Of a stretch of 64,000 nt of DNA, positions 36,706-48,000 are shown piece by piece; the first letter of the stretch is position 1, and every line of letters begins with the position of its first letter. A program made the position numbers and the translations under genes. Under the pieces are notes generated by a model, which ran no database searches, was not told the DNA's origin, and was given only the letters and a program-made list of their open reading frames with translations. This DNA is from Nymphalis io (taxonomy: Eukaryota; Arthropoda; Insecta; Lepidoptera; Nymphalidae): the NCBI RefSeq assembly GCF_905147045.1, contig NC_065897.1, positions 13,035,001 through 13,099,000 on the forward strand. The letters are read 5' to 3'.

Positions 36706-37522
36706 GAGATTGAAGTGTGAAAGTGAAATTTATACAACTATATTCATATGTATACTTTATTATGTAGAAGTAAAATTAGTGTGTTTGTTTGTATGCAAAG
36801 GGATCGCCGGAAGTAATGATTCAATTATAAAATAAATGTCACTGGTAGAAAATTACATTATTTTCGAGTGCTATAGGCTATAGTTTACTTTTATATCATG
36901 TATTTGTATTTGTAGTTGAGCTATCATCATTTTTGTCGGGCAAGGTGTTCCTCTTAAAATAGAATTATCTGCATGTACTGCCCAAACAGTTGTTTATAAA
37001 TAAAAACAATATATGGCAACCTTCTTTTTCATGTCATTATATAGTTGTATATGTATTTATCATTACGTTTTAATTTATTGTTAGCCAAACATTATTCAAG
37101 ATAAAGTTCACATAACATTGTCTTGAATAATATTTGACTATTGCATATAATATATATATTGCATTTGTCTGTCTGTCGGTCTGTTTGATATAAAAGCTCT
37201 TCATCTCACAATTTGTACCGCTACAACTTGACATATAGCTATGTAATATATAAGGCTTTGACCGGCCCGTGACCCTGTTTACAAGCTTTATAAGCTCAAT
37301 GCAGATTTATCTCTCCTCGTACTAGTTATGCCTTCATCATGATATAACACAAAAAGCTTTTGAGGTAATTTTTCAATGGTAGTTATGAGAGTTGATGGTT
37401 AAAGTATAGGTTTATGTGGTTAATATATAATAATAATAGTCCCTACTACTCTAAGCGAAATCTTAAATTATGATATTAGACAAGTAGTAGACAAAATTAG
37501 GAATAACAAGGTAGTATACTAT

Positions 37523-37893
37523 ATAATAATAATAATGTCCTCCAGACCGATTTCGGACACGGCGGCCAATCTCAAGAGAGATTAGCCAACTGCGCAGCAG
37601 ATATTACACTACAGATATTGTGTTTGTGCACAAGTGTGTGCACAAACACAAATGCACTCTCTATTCCCTAACTCTCATAATCCGATCCGAAAGAGTTCAG
37701 GCGCAGGACCAACGGCTTTACGTGCTTTCCGAGGCACGGGTGTGTACACACTTCTAACTTCCAGACTCCGCACTGCTACTGAGAATTTTCTGACAAAAAA
37801 CCCAATAACTTTTTATTGACCCGACCTGGGAATTGAACCCAGGACCTCCGGGTCTACGGCCTTACATCAAGCCACTAGACCAACGAGAGCATA
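37523..37893 (-). repeat. SINE family D (tRNA-derived), most complete copy
   Basis: Reversed: the tail at 37523-37540 is an ATA/AAT run, followed by CCGATTTCGGACACGGCGGCC, GAGTTCAGGCGCAGGACC and GTGCTTTCCGAGGCACGGG. The head at about 37815-37893 has a clear reversed B box (GGGAATTGAACCCAGGACC) and A box (AGCCACTAGACCA). It serves as the reference for the other family D pieces. Confidence 0.85.
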
Positions 37894-38061
37894 GTAAACG
37901 GTTCCGGTTGAATATTATACATATAACTCTATAAGTTTGCGTTGCACACGCCAATCAACCTTCCAATTATAATTTTTTTTCAACATCTTCAACATTGCCA
38001 TATTGCAGCTAATTTACACAAAACATTAATGAGCTATATACCTAAACATTTTTAACAATAA

Positions 38062-38178
38062 TTATTATTATATCCTGGCACATTATTTACACACTGCCAT
38101 CTGGTCCCAAATTGAGCAAAATAAAATGGAAACCAGACAACTGATACTACATATACTACTTTTCTTTTGTAAAATAAA
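38062..38178 (-). repeat. SINE family B, 3' half only
   Basis: Reversed tail TATTATTATATCCTGGCACAT through GGAAACCAGACAACTGATAC to TTTTCTTTTGTAAA, stopping before the tRNA-like head. Confidence 0.8.
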
Positions 38179-39031
38179 CTAAACTAAAATAAACGTAAAA
38201 ATATAGAGGAACTGTTATAGTACATAATCAGTATATATAGTATTGCACTTAATCAGTATATAATTCTCCAACCCATAAACTATATTTACGCAAAAAAACC
38301 ACATCGAACACTAACGCCGTAATTGCGTTAAGAAAATACAAACTCATAATCATACTTATTTATTTATAATTATAACATTTTTCTTAATATAAATAAATAA
38401 GGATTTACAATATATGTATCTGTATATTTTCGTCAAATGGAAGAAAGAGAGATTGTTATTTAATTAACATGTACAGCGAAGATTACAAACTCGCTCAGAA
38501 CATTTTGTATTCAAAGATGTATCTGAACGCACTTATAGCATTTACTATTCAAGAGCGTATGTCTTAGTCAAGTCATTTCCGGTCTGTATATAAGTCAGAA
38601 TATCTTCCGATTTATGCAGATTTCCTTACGAGCAAAATAATTTAAGCAAATGTCTTTAAAAACTCCGTGCGTACCCGAATTGAACTCGTAGCCTTCAATT
38701 TACAAACATGCAATGTTTTCACCGAGTCACCTAGTTGTAAATAAAAATGAATTTAAAAATTATTCGTCAAACCGAACAAACAATAACAAAACAGTTTTAA
38801 TAACATGACACAATCCCTTTGATTTATCTGATGTATTTGTTTAATTTTAATATTAATAATGATTACCTGTGTTCTTATGTATGTAACTTAGTACGTATGA
38901 TTGCACTTTTTTATCAATGTAGTAATGCTGCCATAATTAATATGTGTGCGTGGGATTAGAAGGGACGCAAGGGATAACATCCCCTGTTCGAAAAAAATAA
39001 GCTAAAATCAGTGAAAGGCCCGCACGAAAGG

Positions 39032-39039
39032 TATATAAG
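39032..39039 (+). promoter_or_regulatory. TATA box of CPR gene 2
   Basis: TATATAAG lies 44 bp before the start codon. At the usual TATA-to-start distance of about 30 bp, transcription would begin near 39062, giving a 5' UTR of only about 15 nt. The sequence just after the box is unusually GC-rich for this window (GGGGCCGGCGCGCGCACCGCG). Confidence 0.65.
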
Positions 39040-39075
39040 GGGCCGGCGCGCGCACCGCGCCTCCGACTTGACGAC

Positions 39076-39096
39076 ATGACGGCGTTAGTGAGATTG
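39076..39096 (+). CDS. CPR gene 2, exon 1 (MTALVRL)
   Basis: Seven codons, phase 0, donor GTACGT. It joins to exon 2 to give an 18-residue signal peptide. The TATA box 44 bp upstream supports this start. Confidence 0.85.
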
Positions 39097-42000
39097 GTAC
39101 GTTTTATTGTTCTAAATTTGATTTTTATTTTTTTTTTATTTTAAGGGAAAGGAAGATAATTTAAAAAAGGACTCTTTTGTTTAAAAAAGAAATTATCGTT
39201 GGCTAAGATTTTTTATTGAAAAAAAAAGTTCTTTTATTATTATATCTTTCTTATAATTATTCCTGACTAAAATAGTTCACATTTAAATATTATATAATAT
39301 TTATTTAATTTATTTTGGATACTAAAATTTATATATTTCGACATCCAATTAGATATAAATCGCCGAAGACTTTACATGTTTTTTGTTTTTTAATTTGATT
39401 GAAACTCCTTGACATATAAATTGTGTAAGTGTGTCCGTGTAAAAGTGAATTATACATTAACTCTTTGGTGATAGCATCTGTAAGTGATAGTGAATTAGGT
39501 TCACTGTTGTGATAATGAAAGTGTAACGATAGTGCTAGAAATTGTGCAACAACAATACTATATAAAATAGGGCCAAGTGTTTTAAGAGAATTTATGCGTT
39601 GGGTTATAATTTGATGTAAATAAATAAATGAATTTCTTATAGCATTCTTATAAGTTTTTTCGAATTTATTATAATAAATGATCTAGATACTTACGTTACT
39701 AAAAACTCTTTTAAAATATATATCATTAATAAAATAAACAACCTAACGACTTTTCTTAGCGTATAATTTTTAAAAAAGTTAGCGGATATGTCTTTATTTA
39801 AAAGCCGAAAATAAAACGAGACAACATCTGTCTTTAGGCATAGAAAAACTCCATGAAATATTTCGTAAGAGATTATAATGCGTAAAATTGTCTTATTGTT
39901 GCGTAATTTTTCTTATAAATATAATTGGATATTTATACATGACCGTGAATGAAATTGTGATGTAATTACTTTATGTGAATTGAAAAAATCTATTGTTTTA
40001 TTAGAATTTTAAAGTAAATTATTATTAAATTACTTTAAACCAATTTTATTAATTGGCCTTAACATGTAAATTTAAAAATATATATTCACAGATATTTTTT
40101 TGAACATGTAAATTTACCTAAATGTACTATTGCAGCTGTGCTTGACCCGATGCGAAAAACATCATCTAAATCAGTTCGTAAAAAGTTATACCACAACATA
40201 CATTAAATATATCGGTTTTGAAGTCGGTAAAAATTACTTTTCTTAAGTAATCCGTCAATAATAATGCTTTTATTCCGTATAATATATGACTGATGTCAAA
40301 TTATGTACGTACTTGCAGAAAATTTTGCAAAAATTCATCCTTGAAATTTTATATCGCGCCCAATAGTCAACAATTCAAAAATATAATACAATCAAAATGT
40401 TGTCCCTAACATTTTGTTTGAATTATTATTAATTAATCATTAAGTAATGATTTTTTTTGTATATTTCCTTTTTATATGGAAAATGATATATTTTTTATTC
40501 AACCCGAGTTTAGATATACTTCGTTGTGAAGTTCTTGAATGAAGACGATGCTTAAGCCACAGACATTACACGATTTTTCATTACACCAGATATATAGATA
40601 AATAATTCTAATAATAGTTTTTTTAATGACAATAACCAATTCTAATTTCATTAATTAGCTATATTTCCTTAATCACTTGACTTCAATTAGGAAATTATAT
40701 GAATAATTATTGAATTATAAGTTTTTTTAACTCAAAACCTGTGAGTGATATCACTTACTTAGCGATTGAAATAGGTTTTTTAGATTCATTTAAACCAAGA
40801 GTTTCATTAAAATTTATAAATAGATTTTCTCTTAACATGTTTTCTTGTTCTGCTATCCGTACCTACCAAGTATAGTACTTTTTTTCAATAATAATATATC
40901 AATTATAAAATTCCTTATTCGATACGACCTTATTATTATGCTTAACAGTATATAGAGATATTAAAACAAAAAATTATATATCCATTTGACTTTTAAGACT
41001 ATAAAACATGACAAAATAATTAAAAATTCCAATACAAGGTGATCTTGTGTATATAATTCATTCAATATACTTTTCCATAACGATAAAAAGTTTCAGAATA
41101 GCCACTTCGTTTATCAATACATTATGTATCTTATTATGATTACATACGGTTCATTTCTGAATGACGGCAGGTGTGGCTTGAGCTATGTGCAGGGTAGCCA
41201 ATTGCCAGCTATTTCGAGGTCTCATTGTCGCATACCTTCATAAAAGTGACGGGTTTATAAATTAAAGTAAAAAAATGCTATTACATGCAAATAAGAAATA
41301 CTTAGAAGAATTTTAATTGTATGTATGTGTTATCCTTCCGTGAAGTTTTCAAGTTGGTCTATTTGAGAAAACCTTTTCATTGTTTAATCGTTTTGGTATA
41401 AAGTATACGGGCGATATATTGTTTTTTGGGTATTTATTTATCTGGGAATTTAATAAGACGTGTGCTAATACTATTTTAATTTGTTTAAAATTAATTAACA
41501 AAGTTAATGGCTCAATAATTCTGAAGCACACGGAAGACAAATTTAATTCCTGTGCAAATTTTTTTTATAAGGCTGTATTAAGTGTCAAAACTAATCGCAG
41601 ATAACTTCACCGTTTTTTCAGTACCTAACAATTGATTTATTGGTGGAAAAGATTTCATATATTCTACCGCACATAACATAGATTTAAATCGTAAGGTTGG
41701 TGACGCATTGGGGTTGTAGGGAATGGTTAAAATTTCTTATGGCGCCTATGTCTATGGGGTTGGTGACCACTGCACTGGTGGTAGGGGTTTGTGCAAGCTC
41801 GTCTGGGTAGGTACCACCTACTCATCAGATATTCTACCGCAGCAAAAAACAGCAGTACTTGTTATTGTTGTGTTCCGGTTTGAAGGGTGAGTGAGCCAGT
41901 GTAATTACAAGCACAAGGGATATAAAATCTTAGTTCCCAAGGTTGGTGGCGCATTGGCTATGTAAGCGATGGTTGACATTTCTTACAATGCCAATTTCTA

Positions 42001-45000
42001 AGGGCGTTTGGTGATCACTTACCATCAGGTGGGCCATATGCTCGTCCGTCTCCCTATTCTATATAAAAAAAAAATAACTAAAATGAGGGCCAGTTACCCG
42101 GTTGCTTGAACAAAAGATACCTGACTTCCTACACATAAAATTGTTCGTAATTATCCTATTTGAACTCCTTCTGCTTATGCACAATTTATTATGATTTCCA
42201 TAATAAAAATAATTCGTTTTTTTTTTATTAGAAAATATATATTTTTACAATTGGCAACCCTATAAAATGTACGTAATTCAACTGTCCGTCGGTTGCGTGA
42301 ATGATATTAACCATTAGTTTCGGATATAACGACGATGGCACAACTGAAATAAACAGTGCGTTACTGGCACAAAAGACTGACGCCTTTATCAAACAGAAAT
42401 GTTGATAAAATAATTGACCCATTTTAATTCTGAAATTGATTGCAATTTATTTATTTTTAATTAACAAATATTTTTTATTTCAATAAATAAATGGCTTGAA
42501 AAATGTGCAAATGAAACAGGTTTGTGAGGTGATAAGTAAAAATAATTGCTTATTCAGTCATGTACATATCTTAGAATCATATCTTTTACAATAATCTTTA
42601 AGTTACCTGTGAAACAAATAAAAAAAAGGAATTTGAATTTGCTGAGTTAATTAAACGTCTATCTGTTTTTCAAATTTAATTATAAATTAAATATAAAGTA
42701 CAAAAAATAGCCTGTGAATGGACATTCCTCTTTCATTGAGGATATGGTTTAGAGCTTATTTCACCACGTTGCTCCAATACGGTTTGCTGGATACACATGT
42801 GGCAAAATTTCAGTGAAATTAGACACATGCAGGTTTTCTCACATGATAATGTTATCATTTCGTCGAGCACGAGATGATTTATAAAAATATGTTAAGTGTA
42901 TAAAAATTCTGTGGTGCTTGCCCGGGTAGTAATTTGGTTTTTATGTCAGAAAATTCTCAATAGCAGCCTGGGGTCTGGAAATTGGAGGTGAATACACTCC
43001 ATTGCCTCGAAAAGCATCGGATTATGAGAGTACAGCTGTGCACCTTACGCACACTTTCGTTCGCTGTAATATGTCCTGCGCAGTTGGCTAATCTCTCTTG
43101 AGATTGGCCGCCGTGGCCGAAATCGGTCCTTATTATAAATATAGAAACTGTCAAGGAAATATCTGTTATCTAAGCACGTGCTGCCATTCGCCGCTCAGTT
43201 CATTCGATGCAGAAACTTCACATTATTCATGTTATCCTTGACTTCGGTTACGAACAGTTTCTTACTGTATGTTACGGATATAGCGTAAATGTATTTCGTG
43301 TATTAGTTCCTTTACTTTACTTTGTGAATTGATTTCGATTATATTGATAGCTGTGAATATGAAACGATTCCAAGTAATAAAACGTTTGACAAAATATATT
43401 TCAGAAAAATTAAATTTTCTATACAATTGTATGAAATTGAAAACTATATTTATGATGGATCTTTACCGAAGTGTTGTCAGTACCTTTGTTGTATCTATCT
43501 TTCGACGTTACCATGTATTGACAATGATACTAATAATTATGTTGTACTTGATTAATATTATTTAAAGAATTGACTTAAAGGTTTAGACTTAAAAGCTATT
43601 ATTTTTAGGTTCACACGAGAGTAAGGGATATCAATATCTTGTTACCTTAGTTGAATTTTAAAAATTAGTGCCTCTAGGCATATGAAATGTGACATATTCA
43701 ATATAGTGCTGTCTTGCCAAAGCGCTCACTTAAACATATTGGTTTGTGTATTTGTCTGTGTATTGACTATTCGTGTATTGACTATTGATTCGCCAACTAT
43801 TCTACCGGAAAACAGCTCTTAGCATTGCAATGATACGTTTTAATGAGTGTCCCGTGTAATCACATACAAAATATAACATCTTAGTTTTCAAGGTTGGTGA
43901 CGCATCCGGTGTAATTAACATTGCAGAGCCAACGCCTATGGGTGGAGGTTTAGAAGTTATGTTATATCAAAGGAATGCACTAAGTACAGTCATTTCGAGG
44001 TGGGTGGATTACATCTCGATCCAGTTGTAATATCACACCGCCCTGCACTACCGGTAATTTGATACTGTAGGGCCGCCATACATTATGCACTCTGACGGGA
44101 AAGTCTTTTCGATAACATATTCATTAACATTTCATTTGTAAATAATAATAAAAATATTTATATATATACAGAAACATATCCAGTTCCAGAGGTTCTAGGC
44201 TAAAATCTTGGGCCAATAAAAGTTTTCATATGTATTGTGTCAAAAAATTATCTATATCAGCTAATTGGTAATGTTATATATTATTTTGTTATTTTACGCG
44301 TAGAAATTAGAAGGTATTCATTATAGAAATGTTATTTTTTTAATTTACAAAATATTGTGGTTCATCAAACTTAAAATAAAAACTTTAATGATTGTTTTTT
44401 TATGTACAAACTTATTCAGTTTAAAAATAAAAAAATGTGTTGAGTGGAAATTTATTAAGTTATTTTTACGAACAATTTTTTTTTAATATTATTGGCTCCA
44501 TTTACGGATTCATGACCTGACATTAAAGGAATTATTAAAAAGTTGAAACGTCAAGTTGTCTGACATATCCCGTTCGTCGGACTTTAGTGGTCACCGGTGA
44601 CAGGCCGCTGAACCGTGGCCTCTAACGAGACTACTTTCCGATTCGACGCCCTTTGTATAAATTATTTTACAAATTATATCACAGACAAAGAGCTTTGTTA
44701 ATGGTATAGATTTTAGTGTAAAAAAGGACTCGGGTTGGCTCTTGTTAATAGCTTCCGGGTTAATAATCTTAACAAGGATATGCTAGGGTACTTTTACAAC
44801 ATGATATTAAAAAAAATATATGTAAATACCCGCAAACATTACTCGTTTTTTTATAATATTTATTTGTCATAACAGAGCCGACACAATAGTTAGGAAGCGT
44901 GATTCTTAACCGATGATTTCGAGTTCAAAACCCAGACATGCAGCACTGAATTTTGATGCTCATAATTTATGTTTATAATCTCGTGCTCGGCGGTGAAGAA

Positions 45001-48000
45001 AAATGTCGCTAGTTTTACTAAAATTCGGCCACATGTGTCTACTAACTTGATTTCTTCCACGCTCGTGGAACTCCAAACCTCCTCAAAAGGGAGAGGAAGC
45101 CTTAGCTCAACAATGGAATATTTACATTCTGATCCTTTTCTTTTGTCATATACAACTTAGTGGTGGTAGAGCTTTGTGCAAGCTCGTCTGGGTAGGTACC
45201 ACCCACTCATCAGATATTCAAACGCAAAACAGCAGTACTTGGTATTATTGTGTTCCGGTTTTAAGGGTGAGTGAGCCAGTTTAATTATAGGCACAAGGGA
45301 CATAACATCTTAGTTGCCAAGGTTGGTGGCGCATTGGTGATGTAAGCGATGGTTAACATTTCTTACATGCCAATGTCTATAGACGTTGGTGACCACTTAC
45401 CATCAGGTGGCCCATATGCTCGTCCGCCTTCCTATTCTATAAAAAAAAACAACTAAAATTATACTTCGTCTTCGTCGAAGTGATATCGTCATTTATCGCT
45501 CATCCAACTGGATATAAAAGCCTCTATAAGCGCTTTCAATAATTTACTCTATACAATAAATAATTAATTTTGAAACTATACTAATAAAAAATATATTTAG
45601 ATTTTTTATAACTAATAATTTTAAATATTTATATTTTAATCGACGTGTAATATTTGGTTTAGGACATCGGTATCGTTGTATTATTTGACCGGAGTCATCA
45701 ATGCATGACATATTTGATACGGTTTGAGCATAGTTACCGTTAGCGAAAAAATATTTTTATTGCACAATTTGGATATAAAACTATCTAAGGCATAAGTCAT
45801 AAATATATTTATATCATATTTTTGTCAGTATTATATTTATAATAATAATAAATTAAAAAAAGTTTGTGCGTAGGTGTTCGTTTATATTTGGATTTCGAGT
45901 TGTTTGTCCATCTGTCCGTTTGTTCAATACATATTTATTAAATTTTACTTATTATAAATTATCTCAAATTATATACTATATATGAAATGATCACTGGTTA
46001 TATAAACTTTATTTGTAAATATATATGTATATCTATAAATAATCTTGCACCAGCCACTAAGCACGTACCATACGCCATTTTTATAAGATTTTTTTTAATT
46101 CGCAATAAGCAAGGTCGTTTGGTAATCGTACTAAATATTTTAGCAGGTAACATTATCACGATATTTATACAAGCAAATATAAAGTAATAGACTATTTCTG
46201 TGGCAAAATTGTGTTCATTGTGCGTGTAAAATGTTTCTCAACCTTAAGAAATACGCTATTTGTAGAATTTGTTGAGCAAAATTGCGGAAACGAAAGTTTG
46301 TATAATTAAGTTATAGCGATACCGCGACAGGCTTTACTTGATTTATTTGCTTAATTTAATAATGAAGATTAATTGTATAATGAACAATGAGTGCATAAAT
46401 ATGCCGTTCAAAGTTTCAAGCTATGTGCGGATAATAATTATTCAAAAACATTAACAAGAAGAAGTTATTGATATTCGTGTATATTTGGTAAGAAGATTTC
46501 AAATTTTAAAATAAAATTGGCATACTTAACGTATTATTCTTAAAGTTATACTGTTTTCCAAAACGATACCTTTTGTAATGTATTTGTTATAAATGTAGAG
46601 TAATGGAGAAACTGCTTCAACTATAAAGTGATATCTAAACCTATATTAATTTTATTAAAAATAACAAAGAAATGCTCGAAATAATAAAAATATATTCGCA
46701 AATCTAATCAACTATGTTAACAATTAACCTAAGTCATTGTCATAGATTAAATTTTATGAAGATCAATAAATTCATAAAACTAGTATATTTATGAGTGACA
46801 TCTGTAATTTTTTAACAGTCAATTTAATGTTTTTCAGGCTATCCTTGCAATATGCGCGTGCGCACACGCTCAGTACGCGGAAGAGCGAGCGCCGCGTTAC
46901 ATCGCCTCGGAGCCAAAAGTCGCTCCTACGCCAGTGCCTATACTTAAACAAATTAACAAGTAACTAATCAGCTATTAATAATTTATCTATAATTTTATTA
47001 TTACACATAATATGTATATACATATATTTAGCCTATGTGTGTAATAATTATTAGACAATTACGAGTGATCACTGTTTTATAAATTCGTTTTGAAACGGTT
47101 TATGATCATGAGACTCAAAGGCAACCTTCGGAGAAGGTGTTAAAATACGTGCATGAATGTGTGAGCAAACACAGATGTGCTCTATATTTCTTCACTCCAT
47201 AATCCTATGGGAGAGCAAACAGACAAATATCAGACAAGTTTCGACTACCGAGGCTCCACGAGTTTTCCAAGCTATAATAGTGTAACATAGCCGACTTAAT
47301 AGGTTTTTTGGAGATTTTTGTAAATATAATAATAAATATAACTTTTTACTTATTCGACACGGGATTAACATGTTGTTTCTAATTCCAGGCACAACGAAGA
47401 CGGCTCCTACACATACGGGTATGAGGCCGCCGATGGATCCTTCAAGATTGAGACCAAGTCGCCAAGCGGAGAAGTCAAGGGAAAATACGGATATAAAGAC
47501 GATACCGGAAAGGTTAATAATTCTCTTTTTTATAAACTAAATTCTCTTTTTTTATAAAGAGCCAAGATGGCCTAGTGGTTCGAACGCGTGAATCTTAACC
47601 GATGATCGTGGGTTCAAATCCGGGCAAGCACCACTGTATTTTCATGTGCTTAATTTGTGTTTATAATTCATCTCGTGCTTGACGGTGAAGGAAAACAATC
47701 TAATTTCATAGAAATCCTGCCACATGTGTATTCTACCAACCCGCTTTGGACCAGCATGGTGGAATAAGCTCCAAACCTTCTCCTCAAAAGGGAGAGGAGG
47801 CCTTAGCCCAGCAGTGGGACATTAACAGGCTGTTACTGTACTGTACTTTATAAACAAAACATGATATAAAAAAACGCACTGAGTTTCTTTTGCCGATTCT
47901 TCTCAGGGCTGATTGTTTATTTTCCGATCCGTTGGTAATTTCTAACTTGACTATCAATAATGAAGTCTAATGCTTCATTGTTGAACAAAGTATTTTAATT

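Larger units (their letters stand above)
39097..46837 (+). other. Intron 1 of CPR gene 2 (7.7 kb)
   Basis: Runs from GTACGT to TTTTTCAG. From 39.1 to 41.6 kb it is AT-rich without recognised features. From 41.6 to 45.5 kb it collects SINE A, C and D pieces. From 45.5 to 46.8 kb I again see nothing. A long first intron can hold stage-specific enhancers, but none is visible by eye. Confidence 0.8.

Noticed and set aside
37815..37893. tRNA-like sequence with A and B boxes on the minus strand
   Set aside because: No acceptor stem pairing, and the same sequence continues into a repeated body. It is the head of a tRNA-derived SINE. The heads of families B and C were rejected as tRNA genes for the same reason.
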